From positions 1 through 64,000 of the forward strand of contig CADDZH010000015.1 of NCBI GenBank assembly GCA_902812455.1: DNA of 64,000 nucleotides, given 5' to 3'. The notes under the pieces are model-generated. The model was not told the DNA's origin. It worked only from the letters and a program-made list of their open reading frames with translations, and did no database searches. A program made the translations under genes and the position numbers. This document shows positions 10,389-19,008 of the stretch, one piece after another. Source of the DNA: Chloroflexota bacterium (GTDB lineage: Bacteria; Chloroflexota; Ktedonobacteria; Ktedonobacterales; Ktedonobacteraceae). Every line of letters begins with the position of its first letter. Positions within the stretch are counted from its first letter, which is position 1.

Positions 10389-10515
10389 CTCGAGGAAGGG
10401 GTGAGCACCCAATTTTGGTAGAAGTTTGAGCGTGTTATAACGTTGATGTTATGGCAAGAATGTATTATTCTTTAGCAGAGATGCCCTGTTTTTTCGCAGA
10501 GAACGAGGAGGAATT

Positions 10516-10722
10516 ATGAACATTCGCCGCTACATTCGGTTTCTTCGCCCTGGCAAGCCGCTCAGTTGGCAAAGAGGCAAGCTCTTGCCGGATGATCCTG
10601 AGCAACATAGCAGGGATAAAATTATTGAGTACCAGGACCGCTGGACTGTCTCTCCCAGCAGACCACAATTCTGGTTGAATGACGGTGATTCTCATAACGG
10701 CTCAGGCGCAGCACCAAGGTAG
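10516..10722 (+). CDS. small ORF with strong ribosome-binding site
   Basis: A 68-residue ORF beginning MNIRRYIRFLRPGKPLSW. It is supported by GAGGAGGAATT immediately before the ATG. The product is basic at the N-terminus and polar throughout, with no membrane segment and no recognised family. Its 3' end overlaps the convergent M20 peptidase gene by 31 bases. It could be a real small protein or chance; the ribosome-binding site is the main support. Confidence 0.45.
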   Translation: MNIRRYIRFLRPGKPLSWQRGKLLPDDPEQHSRDKIIEYQDRWTVSPSRPQFWLNDGDSHNGSGAAPR

Positions 10723-12074
10723 GAGAGCATAGCAGCACCGGTTTTGATGCCCATAAAGAAGCGCGCGATCTCCATATTCTCATTGGGGGCATGATTGGAC
10801 TCGTCGGGGTTGGCGTAGGGAATGCCAAAGGCCGGGATGCCCAGGGTTCTGGTGAAGACGTAGTTGGGCAGGCTAGCTCCCCTGGCAGGGACAAGAAGTG
10901 GCTCGGCCCCCTGAGCAGCGATAATGGCCTGGCGTAGCGGCTCGGTATAGGGTGAGTCCAGCGGGGTCTTTGAGGGATCCATGCCTCCATAGCTCGTGAC
11001 GGTTACATCCGGGGCATGGCGCTGGACATGGGCTTTCACTTTCGCCAGGATTTCCCCGGCGGTCTGGGCTTCGACCAGGCGGATGTCGCACTTGGCTATG
11101 GCTTCATGCGGCAAGACAGTTTTGGAGCCAGGCCCACCATAGCCGCCGTGGATGCCATTAATGGTCAGTGTAGGCCATGCTGCCAGCCGTTCAAAATAGG
11201 CACGTTCCTGTGGCTCATCCAGTCGCTGCAAGCCAAGCGAATGTTTCACCTCCTCCACATCGATAGGCAGCTTTGCTAAAGCCTGCCGTTCTAGCTCGGT
11301 CAGCGGCTGAACATTGTCATAGAAGCCCTCAATCGTGATCTCGCCCTGCTCATTTTTCATCGAGGCGAGCAGGTGTACCAGCGTCCAGAGCGGGTTGGGC
11401 GCGATACCTCCCCAGTGACCCGAATGGAGGTCTCGGTTGGCGCCGCGAGCACGCAATTCGATATCAAGAACGCCGCGTACACCAAAGCTGATGGTTGATT
11501 GCCCGTTCTCATGTACCGGCCCGTCGCTCACAATCACCAGATCAGCCTGGAGCTCATCGCGGTGCGTGCGCATGAACTCTGGCATATGCGGGCTACCCAC
11601 CTCCTCTTCGCCTTCGAGCAGCACTTTGACATTGCAGGGTAGCGTGCCACGGCAGGCCAGGAGAGCCTTCAGAGCCATGAGCTGTGCAAAATGCTGGCCT
11701 TTGTTGTCGGCCACGCCACGTGCATAGAGGCGCCCATTGCGAATAGCAGGCTCAAAAGGCGGCGAGATCCATTCCTCGAGAGGATCGGGCGGCTGGACAT
11801 CGTAGTGCCCATAGAGCAGAACGGTAAGTGCGCCGGGCTGAGCCTTGTATTCACCGTAGACCATGGGCCAGCCACTGGTAGGCAGGATACGCACTGCCAG
11901 CCCTATCTGGCGCATCACATCCGCGATGTATTCCGCGACCTGGCCGATTCCCTCGCCATAAGCGCTGATACTTGGGCGGCGCACATAATCGATCAGCCGC
12001 GATAAAAAAGCCTCGGAGTGTTTATCGATGTACGCGAAAATATTGTTCAGATCGGGGGTGTTTGGGGTATCCAT
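10692..12074 (-). CDS. M20 family dipeptidase
   Basis: A 460-residue zinc peptidase of the M20/CNDP-like dipeptidase family, cytosolic and probably cleaving dipeptides or similar amides. Metal-site motifs are all present: LLYGHYDVQPPDP (His, Asp), ARGVADNKGQ (bridging Asp), EGEEEVGSPH (catalytic Glu and ligand), VSDGPV, and a late His in DESNHAPNEN. The dimerisation domain occupies the middle (RDLHSGHWGG). The ATG at 12074 is preferred to an ATG 24 codons upstream because GGAAAGGAA lies ten bases before it. A possible -10 (TATAAT, minus strand) is at 12126-12131. Confidence 0.9.
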   Translation of the reverse strand: MDTPNTPDLNNIFAYIDKHSEAFLSRLIDYVRRPSISAYGEGIGQVAEYIADVMRQIGLAVRILPTSGWPMVYGEYKAQPGALTVLLYGHYDVQPPDPLEEWISPPFEPAIRNGRLYARGVADNKGQHFAQLMALKALLACRGTLPCNVKVLLEGEEEVGSPHMPEFMRTHRDELQADLVIVSDGPVHENGQSTISFGVRGVLDIELRARGANRDLHSGHWGGIAPNPLWTLVHLLASMKNEQGEITIEGFYDNVQPLTELERQALAKLPIDVEEVKHSLGLQRLDEPQERAYFERLAAWPTLTINGIHGGYGGPGSKTVLPHEAIAKCDIRLVEAQTAGEILAKVKAHVQRHAPDVTVTSYGGMDPSKTPLDSPYTEPLRQAIIAAQGAEPLLVPARGASLPNYVFTRTLGIPAFGIPYANPDESNHAPNENMEIARFFMGIKTGAAMLSYLGAAPEPL

Positions 12075-12179
12075 AGAGGCGTTCCTTTCCTTGAGTTTAT
12101 GTGTGTTATGTTTCTCTTTCTCTTGATTATAGTGAATTTTTGGCAATCAAGATCGGCAGGATGAGCGGTTGTATATCAT

Positions 12180-12300
12180 GGCTGCGAGAAGGGAGCCAAA
12201 GCCCTGAGCCCATTCGCTTCGCTCAGAGTAAACTCCGCGAAGGGGAAGGATCTCCAGCGATCGGCAGCGGATGTTTCGCTGCGCTCAACATGACATGGTG
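12180..12300. repeat. dispersed repeat, family A (variant)
   Basis: Contains CCCTGAGC, GAAGGGGAAGGATCTC, CGATCGGCAGCGGATGTTTCG and CGCTCAACATGACATGG, the hallmarks of family A. Other copies: 14020-14143, 28868-28972, 53968-54049, 57900-58054 and 58393-58467. It is in the 511-base gap 12075-12585, which otherwise holds a family C fragment (12336-12364), a MITE-like copy and a promoter. Confidence 0.65.
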
Positions 12301-12335
12301 GGTGACCGATCGTGTTTGGAAAAGTTCATCATCGG

Positions 12336-12364
12336 CAATGGGCGCGATGAATCGGCCCCTACTA
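12336..12364. repeat. family C repeat fragment
   Basis: GGGCGCGATGAATCGGCCCCTACT, matching part of the family C copies at 5502 and 15865. Confidence 0.45.
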
Positions 12365-12453
12365 GTCTGTCAATGTTCAATTGATGGATGCAAGCCTGGC
12401 CCCCACAAGGGAGGCCACGACATAGTATCGGTCACATGAAGTTTGATGGACTA
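12363..12453. mobile_element. second MITE-like copy
   Basis: About 91 bp. The ends TAGTCTGTCAATGTTCA and (minus strand) TAGTCCATCAAACTTCA match at 13 of 17 positions. The interior is nearly the same as 10170-10262, including the hairpin at 12397-12421 whose foot is GTCG instead of GTAG. Confidence 0.55.
12397..12421. repeat. REP-like hairpin with altered foot
   Basis: TGGCCCCC, ACAAG, GGAGGCCA, then CGAC. Same arms as 54602-54626, foot GTCG on the minus strand. Confidence 0.5.
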
Positions 12454-12502
12454 CTACACTTATTTGCTGGTAACTATTTCATGCACCCGGTTCTCAGCGG
12501 TT

Positions 12503-12540
12503 TTGACAATCCTGTGCCTGATACGTTATCTATCGATAGA
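12503..12540 (+). promoter_or_regulatory. promoter and palindrome upstream of the DUF5808 gene
   Basis: TTGACA (12503-12508), 17 bases, TTATCT (12526-12531). The perfect 12-bp palindrome TCTATCGATAGA (12529-12540) overlaps the -10 and the expected start site, so it could be an operator. Confidence 0.6.
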
Positions 12541-12585
12541 GACCGAGATATTGAACTAGCTGATGTTCCAAAGGAGCAAACGAAC

Positions 12586-12879
12586 ATGGCCAAACGTGAG
12601 AAGAAGCACCCCACACTGGGCGATGTGCTGGTGATCAGCGGGCTCGCGGCATTGATGGGGTTAGCTATTCGTGACCAATTGCGTCTTCCACCCGAGCAGA
12701 GAACGTGGCACGGTAGAGTAGCAGGTATTCCCTACGATTTTCGCTGGCCGAGCCTTGAGCGCTTGCGAGCCACCTTCTGGAACAAGGACACAACTTCAAT
12801 CCTGGTGCCTAGAGCTTTTGGTATGGGCTGGGACATCAACCTCTATCCTTTGCTCCACCCGCAATCTGCTCAGCACTAA
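12586..12879 (+). CDS. DUF5808 domain protein
   Basis: A 97-residue protein. The start ATG has AAGGAG nine bases upstream and a TTGACA-type promoter about 55 bases further up. Residues 17-29 (LVISGLAALMGLA) are hydrophobic and could form a short membrane or amphipathic helix. The C-terminal half (about 46-92) has the DUF5808 pattern: GIPYDFRWPSLERLRATFWN, then RAFGMGWDINLYPL. The function of DUF5808 is unknown; it often occurs in membrane proteins. The long upstream in-frame extension comes from repeat DNA and is not used. Confidence 0.7.
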   Translation: MAKREKKHPTLGDVLVISGLAALMGLAIRDQLRLPPEQRTWHGRVAGIPYDFRWPSLERLRATFWNKDTTSILVPRAFGMGWDINLYPLLHPQSAQH

Positions 12880-12983
12880 CTTTAGGGTCTCTTTCTGTGC
12901 CATAAAATTTATCGCTGCCTGCGTCTATTTAGTGATACCAAATCCGTTTAAAAAGGGATTTTTTGGGGACACCCCAAACCCCG

Positions 12984-13006
12984 GCAGGGGGCTGGCCGCC
13001 CCCTGC
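12984..13006. terminator. GC-rich hairpin, repeat of 6570-6590
   Basis: GCAGGGGGC, TGGCC, GCCCCCTGC, with the same CCCCGGCAGGGGGC flank as the copy at 6570. It follows the DUF5808 gene and could stop its transcript. Confidence 0.5.
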
Positions 13007-13059
13007 ACCCCCGCTCTTTTCGGTCACTGTTCAACCGGATTTGATGTGAGGAGGCCATT

Positions 13060-14016
13060 ATGAATAGCGAAATTGTTCCTGAAAACCCGGTGCAGCCCTA
13101 CAGCGCGGCCCCCGCTGTCAGGTGGGGCAGCCTTGCTCTTTATATCCTTTTTGCCTTTAGTATCAGTTGGGCTATCTGGCTTGGCCTGCAAGCTATCGGT
13201 GTATCGTTCACTATTCGTGCTGCTATCGGGATGTTTGGGCCTGCCCTTGCCGCAGTGCTCGTCCGCCTCATACGGCGTGAAGGCTTTGCCGATGCTGGCT
13301 TGCGTTTAGCCGGGCGCGGGCGACGTGGAGCATGGCGTTTGTATATCGCGGCCTACCTCATTCCACCAATCTTCATCGGCTTGAGTATTGGTCTCGTTCT
13401 GCTTGTTGGTCTCCAGCACTGGGCCTTTGTTCAGAATATGCTGGTGCTTGAGGGTATTATTGCGAAGGCATTGACTGCTCGGGGCCAGACATTGCCCAAT
13501 GGGACAAACCTGCAGCAGATCGCGTTAATCGATATCGGGGAGCAGGTGGTGCTGGCATTCACCTTTGGCATCCTCTTCAACATGATCTTTACCTTTGGGG
13601 AAGAGTTTGGCTGGCGAGGGTACCTGCTGCCGCGCCTTGCACCGCTTGGCGGTATCAGCGCTGCCATTATCACGGGCATCATCTGGGGCTTGTGGCACGC
13701 TCCGCTGATCATCCTGAATGGGTACAACTATCCCGGCTATCCCTGGCCGGGCGTTGGCATGATGGTCGTCTTTACCGTCGTGCTCGGCGTAATCTTCGCC
13801 TGGCTGCGTTTCCGTTCGGGAAGTGTCTGGCCCTCGACACTTTCCCATGCTGCTTTCAACGCCCAGGCTGGTTTCGCTGCTCTGCTGCTTTCGCCTGCCA
13901 ACCCGCTGCTCAGCGCTCCTATCGGCCTGATCGGCCTTGTGCCTATGATCCTCTTTGCCATCTGGCTGGCGGCCAGCGGGCGCTTGAAGGCCGAACCGGA
14001 TAATTTGAATGTTTAG
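13060..14016 (+). CDS. CPBP family intramembrane glutamic endopeptidase
   Basis: A 318-residue membrane protein with about eight hydrophobic segments. The ABI/CPBP (Rce1-like) motifs are intact: EEFGWRGYLLPRL near 183-195 (paired Glu and Arg), WGLWHAPLI near 208-216 (His) and SHAAFN near 262-267 (His). Such proteases cleave membrane-bound peptides; in bacteria they serve in peptide maturation or self-protection, and the substrate here is unknown. GAGGAGG precedes the ATG by seven bases. No bacteriocin-like gene is adjacent. Confidence 0.85.
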   Translation: MNSEIVPENPVQPYSAAPAVRWGSLALYILFAFSISWAIWLGLQAIGVSFTIRAAIGMFGPALAAVLVRLIRREGFADAGLRLAGRGRRGAWRLYIAAYLIPPIFIGLSIGLVLLVGLQHWAFVQNMLVLEGIIAKALTARGQTLPNGTNLQQIALIDIGEQVVLAFTFGILFNMIFTFGEEFGWRGYLLPRLAPLGGISAAIITGIIWGLWHAPLIILNGYNYPGYPWPGVGMMVVFTVVLGVIFAWLRFRSGSVWPSTLSHAAFNAQAGFAALLLSPANPLLSAPIGLIGLVPMILFAIWLAASGRLKAEPDNLNV

Positions 14017-14019
14017 GGA

Positions 14020-14143
14020 TGTCATCCTGAGCGAGTGCAGCCTAGCCCTGAACGCAGTGAAGGGGAAGGATCTCCGCCGATCAGCAGCGGATGTTTCCCC
14101 TTCGTTCCTCAGGGCTTCGGCTCACGCGCTCAACATGACATGG
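14020..14143. repeat. dispersed repeat, family A
   Basis: Begins GATGTCATCCTGAGCGAG and ends CGCGCTCAACATGACATGG. The ends are inverted relative to each other (TGTCAT..TGAGCG and CGCTCA..ATGACA). Confidence 0.7.
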
Positions 14144-14213
14144 ATGGGCGATTTTGTTCACCTTCATCGTTACGCCCAAGTTTATCACGTCCAATAGAAA
14201 GGGAATTGTTGGA

Positions 14214-14984
14214 ATGTCAGGGGATTTTTACGACAGGGTTGCAAGGAAGCTTGGAAGCAATTTCTCAGATCTTCTCCATGCAAAGCGCATTATGGAGTAC
14301 CCTGGAGGCAACCCGGAAGAGCTATTTGAACAGAAGCTCATCAAATTGGGTGGACAGGACAAAGTGGCCTTAGATCTTGGATGTGGCGATGGGAGCTTTA
14401 CTTTCAAAATGGCGTCTCATTTTCAGGACATCATAGGTATAGATACGTCCGAGGAAAGGCTGAAGCTGGCTTATGCCGAACAGCAAGCTCAGGGAAACAC
14501 TAATGTTCGCTTTGAAAAGCAAAATGCCGAGCAGATGACCTTTGCTGACAATACCTTTGATGTCGTCTATAGTCGTAGAGGGCCATCACCTTACCGGGAG
14601 TGCTATCGCATTACAAAACCTGGAGGATATTTCGTGATGATCAGCATCGGGGAGAGGGATGCCTGGGATCTCAAGCAGTTTTTTGGACGCGGTCAAGGTT
14701 TCAGGGTGTGGGAGAGATCGGCTCTAGAAGAAGCTGAAGAGGGATTACAGCGTGAAGGATTTGTCGTCCTGGATGGCCTAAACGTTAGTTTTGACGAATA
14801 CTTTGCTTCCTATCAGGATTTGGAACTCTTCCTGCAAGGCGTCCCGATCTTCGAAGACTTTGACCCGGAAAAAGATAGAGAACCACTGGAGGCCTATGCC
14901 GCAGCATTTCGGACAGATAAGGGCATCCACTTACCCCGCCATCGATATATTGTGGTTGCGCTGAAACCTATAGATGAAATGTAA
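14214..14984 (+). CDS. class I SAM-dependent methyltransferase
   Basis: The 256-residue protein has a Rossmann methyltransferase core: motif I VALDLGCGDGSF near 52-63, acidic residue GIDTSEERL after strand 2, FEKQNAEQM, and FDVVYSRRGPSPYRECYRITKPGG across motifs IV-VI. The C-terminal region probably selects the substrate, which cannot be predicted. The ATG at 14214 is chosen over one 20 codons upstream because AAAGGGAA lies about nine bases before it and the upstream codons follow repeat DNA. It stands alone. Confidence 0.8.
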   Translation: MSGDFYDRVARKLGSNFSDLLHAKRIMEYPGGNPEELFEQKLIKLGGQDKVALDLGCGDGSFTFKMASHFQDIIGIDTSEERLKLAYAEQQAQGNTNVRFEKQNAEQMTFADNTFDVVYSRRGPSPYRECYRITKPGGYFVMISIGERDAWDLKQFFGRGQGFRVWERSALEEAEEGLQREGFVVLDGLNVSFDEYFASYQDLELFLQGVPIFEDFDPEKDREPLEAYAAAFRTDKGIHLPRHRYIVVALKPIDEM

Positions 14985-14989
14985 CGACC

Positions 14990-15178
14990 AAAACCGGGAA
15001 TGGTGGTGAGGAGGTGGTGTGAGGAGAGCGCGGGGACAAGCACAAGTCCAGGATGGGGGAAACGGACGGGCGACCACAAAGGCCATGCCACATCCGAGAA
15101 TAGGGCCTGCGGGCGGGCGACCATCAAGGCAATAAATGCCGCACCCAACCACCCCGCTTCCCCGCTCGCCCCTACAGG
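14990..15178. repeat. dispersed repeat, family B
   Basis: Starts GACCAAAACCGGGAATGGTG, contains GGACGGGCGACC and ACCAAGGC-like units, and ends CGCTCGCCCCTACAGG. The start matches the family B copy at 17258. Confidence 0.6.
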
Positions 15179-15813
15179 TGACGATCCTGCTCTTGTCGTT
15201 CCTCTCGCTTTTTTTGCTGGCGCTCCTCTTCTTTCCGCTTCGCTTCAGGGTCAATATTAACGGCATTCATGGTGGCCTCGATCCCTTGCGCGATTAGCAT
15301 CTCTATAGCCTCGGCTGCGCGGTCCTCTCCGGCGTCGAGCAGGATGCGCTCATCCAGAGGAGGAATGCTGAGCACGTAGCTAATGGGGTCTTTGCGGCTA
15401 TCTGCGGGGCGCCCTATGCCCACACGTAGTCGAGGGAACTGATTTGTGTGCAGGTGCAGGATAATATTTTCTAGCCCGTGATGCCCTCCGGCGCTGCCTT
15501 TGGGGCGCAGGCGAACCTTTCCCACAGGCAGATCGAGGTCATCGCAAATGATAAGCAGGTCTTCTAGCGGCAGCTTGTACCAGCGCACCAGCTCGCCAAC
15601 TGCTTCACCGCTCAAATTCATGAATGTAAGTGGCTTGGCCAGCACAACCTTCTCTGTGCCTATTGTTCCGCTTGCAAGGATGGCTCTGCCTCGCCGCTCT
15701 GACCATCGCCATCCCCATTTATGCGCTAACTTATCTACAACGCGAAAGCCCACGTTGTGGCGCGTTTGCTCGTATTGCAAGCCGGGATTACCCAGCCCGA
15801 TCACTAATTTCAT
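15172..15813 (-). CDS. pth: peptidyl-tRNA hydrolase
   Basis: Releases tRNA from peptidyl-tRNAs that drop off ribosomes. The 213-residue protein shows the family motifs MKLVIGLGNPG at the N-terminus, TRHNVGF (catalytic His), KPLTFMNLSG (Asn), ICDDLDLP (catalytic Asp) and GSAGGHHGL. The C-terminal 30 residues are a charged Lys/Glu/Arg tail beyond the usual fold. The start MKLVIG at 15813 fits family alignments; an ATG four codons upstream is possible. A repeat abuts the stop codon. Confidence 0.95.
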   Translation of the reverse strand: MKLVIGLGNPGLQYEQTRHNVGFRVVDKLAHKWGWRWSERRGRAILASGTIGTEKVVLAKPLTFMNLSGEAVGELVRWYKLPLEDLLIICDDLDLPVGKVRLRPKGSAGGHHGLENIILHLHTNQFPRLRVGIGRPADSRKDPISYVLSIPPLDERILLDAGEDRAAEAIEMLIAQGIEATMNAVNIDPEAKRKEEERQQKKREERQEQDRHL

Positions 15814-15864
15814 ACTAATCTGCAACTAACTGGTGTATTCGAAAAATACGTTGATGTTGACGAA

Positions 15865-15940
15865 GGCCGATGAATCGGCGGTGGGCGCGATACATCGGGT
15901 TCCACGATAAATCGGGAACCTACGAACTTGCCGAATGCGC
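15865..15940. repeat. dispersed repeat, family C
   Basis: AGGCCGATGAATCGGCGG, GATACATCGGG, CGATAAATCGGG and CCTACGAACTTGCCGAATGC, the last also present at 5545-5560. It separates pth from the metallophosphoesterase. Confidence 0.6.
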
Positions 15941-15942
15941 TA

Positions 15943-17163
15943 CTAACGTCCATATGCCAGCCGCAACGCCAGGTATTGCGGTAAGCCGGCCTTGATAATC
16001 TTCTCTTGCGTCTTCTTGAATGGATAGGCCACGCGGTAGAATTCAAAGCCTTCTTCAGTATCGTAAATCATGAATGCGGCTCGCGGGTCTCCGTCGCGCG
16101 GCTGACCTACACCTCCGGGATTAATGATAGCTCGATATCCTGGGGGGGCTTCCCAGTGCCCTTCAGGCGGTACCAGCATTTCGTTCGTGACCTGGATCAT
16201 GCTCTCGCTCAATCCCAGTAATGCGAGCAGTTCCTCAATTTCACTATCGAGGTGCTCTTCTGCATCCAGCATGGCCGATTCCGGCGTTGTCTCGCCCTCG
16301 TCTTCCTCCTCGGACTCTTTGCTACCGGCCTCGCCAACTGACTCGCTATCATGTGGCATATCTTGCGCTCCGGCTTCTTGCTCTTCCTCCTCACCTGTGG
16401 CATAAGCAGGGAGCTTTTCTGTGGCTTTCACTTTCGCCTCGATCATTGCATTGGCCTCTTGCTCGCTGGCCGGCTGGCCTGTCTGGGGGTTGATATATGC
16501 GCTTTCAGCGTGCGCTGCCATCTGTGAAGGCGTTATAGCCTGATGGGTTGCTGTTTCCTGGTCATCTTCATCGATCTCGCCTGTGGTCTCGTTGCCATCC
16601 TCATCTGCAACAAGGGGAACTGTATCGTCTGGTTCTGGCTCTACCAGTGGAAGTGTAGGAGCGTTAGAAATCGTATCGGGTTGCTGGAAAATGGCCGGTA
16701 TATGCGTATGCCCGACGAAACAATAGCGGCTGTTAAAGTACTGGAAACTGCGCTCGGCTAAGATTTCAGAGGTCAGGTACTCCCACAGCGGCCCGTAAGG
16801 ACTGCCGTGAACAAGGGTACATTCCCCGATTTCTAGCCGTTCTGGTAAATCGGCAAGGAATGTACGATGCTCTTCTGTCAGTTGCTCTGCCGTCCATTCA
16901 GCAGAGATACGCGCGGCTTCGCTAAAATCTTCCAGGCTCAGTTTGCCAATAGCGGCCCAATCATGGTTTCCCGCAATGATCACATCGGTGCGTTCTCTCA
17001 CCAGCGAGATGCATTCGTTGGGATCAGGCCCATAGCCAACCAGGTCTCCCAGATACCAGATCTGGTCAATTGGCCTTTCCTGGGCAAGCTCATCGATCTT
17101 TGCCAGCACAGCCTCGAGCGCTTCCAGGTTGGCATGTACGTCAGTGAATATTGCATAGCGCAT
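15943..17163 (-). CDS. metallophosphoesterase with acidic insertion
   Basis: A calcineurin-like phosphoesterase of the YfcE/diadenosine-tetraphosphatase-like group, 406 residues against about 240-250 for relatives. Metal-binding motifs are complete: FTDVHAN (7-12), GDLVGYGPDP (39-48), GNHDW (65-69), VHGSP (118-122), GHTH (151-154), and the C-terminal INPGGVGQPRDGDPRA (347-361). Between GHTHIP and the C-terminal core lies an insertion of about 160 residues (165-325), strongly acidic (runs of Glu and Asp) and low in complexity. The core should fold without it. Substrate unknown. Promoter at 17220-17248. Confidence 0.85.
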   Translation of the reverse strand: MRYAIFTDVHANLEALEAVLAKIDELAQERPIDQIWYLGDLVGYGPDPNECISLVRERTDVIIAGNHDWAAIGKLSLEDFSEAARISAEWTAEQLTEEHRTFLADLPERLEIGECTLVHGSPYGPLWEYLTSEILAERSFQYFNSRYCFVGHTHIPAIFQQPDTISNAPTLPLVEPEPDDTVPLVADEDGNETTGEIDEDDQETATHQAITPSQMAAHAESAYINPQTGQPASEQEANAMIEAKVKATEKLPAYATGEEEEQEAGAQDMPHDSESVGEAGSKESEEEDEGETTPESAMLDAEEHLDSEIEELLALLGLSESMIQVTNEMLVPPEGHWEAPPGYRAIINPGGVGQPRDGDPRAAFMIYDTEEGFEFYRVAYPFKKTQEKIIKAGLPQYLALRLAYGR

Positions 17164-17219
17164 ATTGGTATATCCAATTCAAAATCAGTTTGTCTAGTTG
17201 GAATTAGCGTGTGAGCGTT

Positions 17220-17248
17220 ATTCTATCATGTTTGTGATAGGGGCGCAA
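17220..17248 (-). promoter_or_regulatory. promoter with inverted repeat, metallophosphoesterase gene
   Basis: Minus strand TTGCGC (17243-17248), 17 bases, TAGAAT (17220-17225) preceded by TGA. The inverted repeat CTATCA, TGTTTG, TGATAG (17223-17240) covers the -10 and spacer and could be an operator. Confidence 0.55.
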
Positions 17249-17257
17249 TTTTGAAAT

Positions 17258-17400
17258 GTGACGACCAAAACCGGGAATGATGTTGAGGCAGTGGTGCGAG
17301 GGGAAGCGCGAGGGCAAGCACAAGGCCCCCATACCACGGCCCTGCCTCTCCTTGCCCCTACAGGCGACGGGATCGTTTCCCATTACGGATTTTAGTTGGT
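17258..17400. repeat. dispersed repeat, family B variant
   Basis: Begins GACGACCAAAACCGGGAATG and ends with CCCCTACAGGCGACGGGATC then TTTCCCATTACGG. The ends are loosely inverted. The 377-base gap 17164-17540 holds this repeat and the promoter above, no gene. Confidence 0.6.
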
Positions 17401-17540
17401 AACCTTCATTATTGCGCCGGCAAAATCTACAAACAATTCGTTCCGCCTACCAGGCCAAATACGCTTCAGCCTCTCGTTCATTTCGATGGAAGCCCCTTGA
17501 TTGGTTCTTTTGTAGTTCTTTTGTGAAAAGAGAGGTGTTC

Positions 17541-18821
17541 ATGGATTTGAGACAGTGGCTCAACAGGCGTCGATCCCGGCGCCACATGTTGCAGGAGCTT
17601 GGTGTTGCGGCAGGTGTTAGCTTTGCTCTGGATAGCGGATTGCTCGCCGTGAAAGCCAGCGCATCATTTTTGAATAACGCCTCTAGCACTAATCCCATCC
17701 AGCATGTTCTCATTGCCTGCCAGGAGAATCACACCTTCGATCAGTATTTTGGCTACTACTCAAAGGCAGGCAAATTTGGCGTTCCCCCAGGCTATTCACA
17801 GCCAGACGGCCATGGCGGCTCTGTCGCCCCGTACCACAACGACTTTCCTATTTCGCAAGATCCCTCGCATACATGGCAGTCCATCCATAGTGAGTGGAAC
17901 AATGGCGCGATGAATGGTTTTTATACCACAGATGGCTCTACTGCTCTTGGCTACTACGACAACTCCGATCTTCCCTATTACTATGCCCTGGCCGGCGCTT
18001 TCACCCTCTGTGGCAATTATTTCTGCTCATTGCTCGGCCCATCGTCGCCAAATCGTCTCTCGCTCTTCGCAGCAACCGCAGGCGGCAATACAACCAACAG
18101 CGTTGCGCGGGGCAGCCTGGACTGGCCAACCATTGTAGACGTGCTCGATGCCCATCACATCACCTGGAAGTGCTACAATCTTGGCACCGGCACGGGTACC
18201 TCGCTCGAAGATTTCAACCCGCTCGTCTATTTCAAACGCTGGCAAAACGATCCGCGCCTCAATTTCCAGGAGGACGACTACCAGTCAGACCTGAAAGCTG
18301 GGACGCTGCCGCAGGTCTCGTTTTTGATCACCGAATCTTTGATCAGCGAGCACCCGCCCGCTGATATCCATTGGGGGCAGGACAAGATGCGCGAAGTGAT
18401 TAGCGCCCTCATTTCCTCGAAGCTGTGGCAAAGTTCTGCGCTTTTCCTCACCTATGACGAGGGTGGCGGCTTCTTTGATCACGTTCCCCCACCACGTGTG
18501 GATGCATACGGTCCCGGCTTCCGCGTGCCTACACTGGTCATATCTCCGTGGGCGCGTCGCGGCTACGTCTCAGGCCAGCTCTATGAGCACACGTCGATCT
18601 TGAAATTCATCGAGCGGCGCTTTGGGCTGCCAACCCTGGCCAGCATCAATCACCAGTTCGATACTTCGACGCCCGGCACAAACAACGATGCCGCCAATGG
18701 CAAGCCAACCGGCCCTGCTGCTCCACCGCGTGACCGTCTTCGGCAGCTTGGCGATTTCTACGAAGCCTTTGATTTCAGCCAGAACCCGGATTATTATCCC
18801 AATTTGCCGGCGGGGGATTGA
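17541..18821 (+). CDS. secreted phosphoesterase (acid phosphatase/phospholipase C family)
   Basis: The 426-residue protein belongs to the phosphoesterase family that includes phospholipase C and AcpA acid phosphatases. It has [15 protein letters not shown] near 55-70 (metal site), [16 protein letters not shown] and [16 protein letters not shown] (about 300-320). The N-terminus carries [12 protein letters not shown] followed by a hydrophobic stretch, which resembles a Tat signal and suggests export folded. The start ATG has AGAGGTG four bases upstream; earlier in-frame codons have no such site. Substrate (phosphate ester or phospholipid) is undetermined. Confidence 0.82.
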   Translation: MDLRQWLNRRRSRRHMLQELGVAAGVSFALDSGLLAVKASASFLNNASSTNPIQHVLIACQENHTFDQYFGYYSKAGKFGVPPGYSQPDGHGGSVAPYHNDFPISQDPSHTWQSIHSEWNNGAMNGFYTTDGSTALGYYDNSDLPYYYALAGAFTLCGNYFCSLLGPSSPNRLSLFAATAGGNTTNSVARGSLDWPTIVDVLDAHHITWKCYNLGTGTGTSLEDFNPLVYFKRWQNDPRLNFQEDDYQSDLKAGTLPQVSFLITESLISEHPPADIHWGQDKMREVISALISSKLWQSSALFLTYDEGGGFFDHVPPPRVDAYGPGFRVPTLVISPWARRGYVSGQLYEHTSILKFIERRFGLPTLASINHQFDTSTPGTNNDAANGKPTGPAAPPRDRLRQLGDFYEAFDFSQNPDYYPNLPAGD

Positions 18822-18834
18822 TCCCCTGTCGATC

Positions 18835-18990
18835 AGGAAGGGGAGAAGCGGATGGGCGACCACAAGGCCTGCCAGGCATTCAGCGATGGCGAGAGGGACG
18901 GGCGACCATAAAGGCCCACCATCCCGCTCCACAACCGCCCTCGCCCCTACGATATACGTTGTGTGGCTGCATGGGGGTGTGTGTGGAGGC
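18835..18990. repeat. dispersed repeat, family B
   Basis: Two tandem units of GGGCGACCA(C/T)AA, the second ending CTCGCCCCTACGATATACG and then GTGTGGCTGCATGGG. The ending matches 34795-34830. Confidence 0.65.
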
Positions 18991-19008
18991 ATGGTTGGTG
19001 CAGTGATA

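Noticed and set aside
12101..12439. Plus-strand frame across the repeat region upstream of the DUF5808 gene
   Set aside because: It runs through family A and family C repeats and the MITE-like copy, with no ribosome site.
10170..12453. Repeats as a CRISPR array
   Set aside because: Only two copies, 2.1 kb apart, with inverted ends and no regular spacers.
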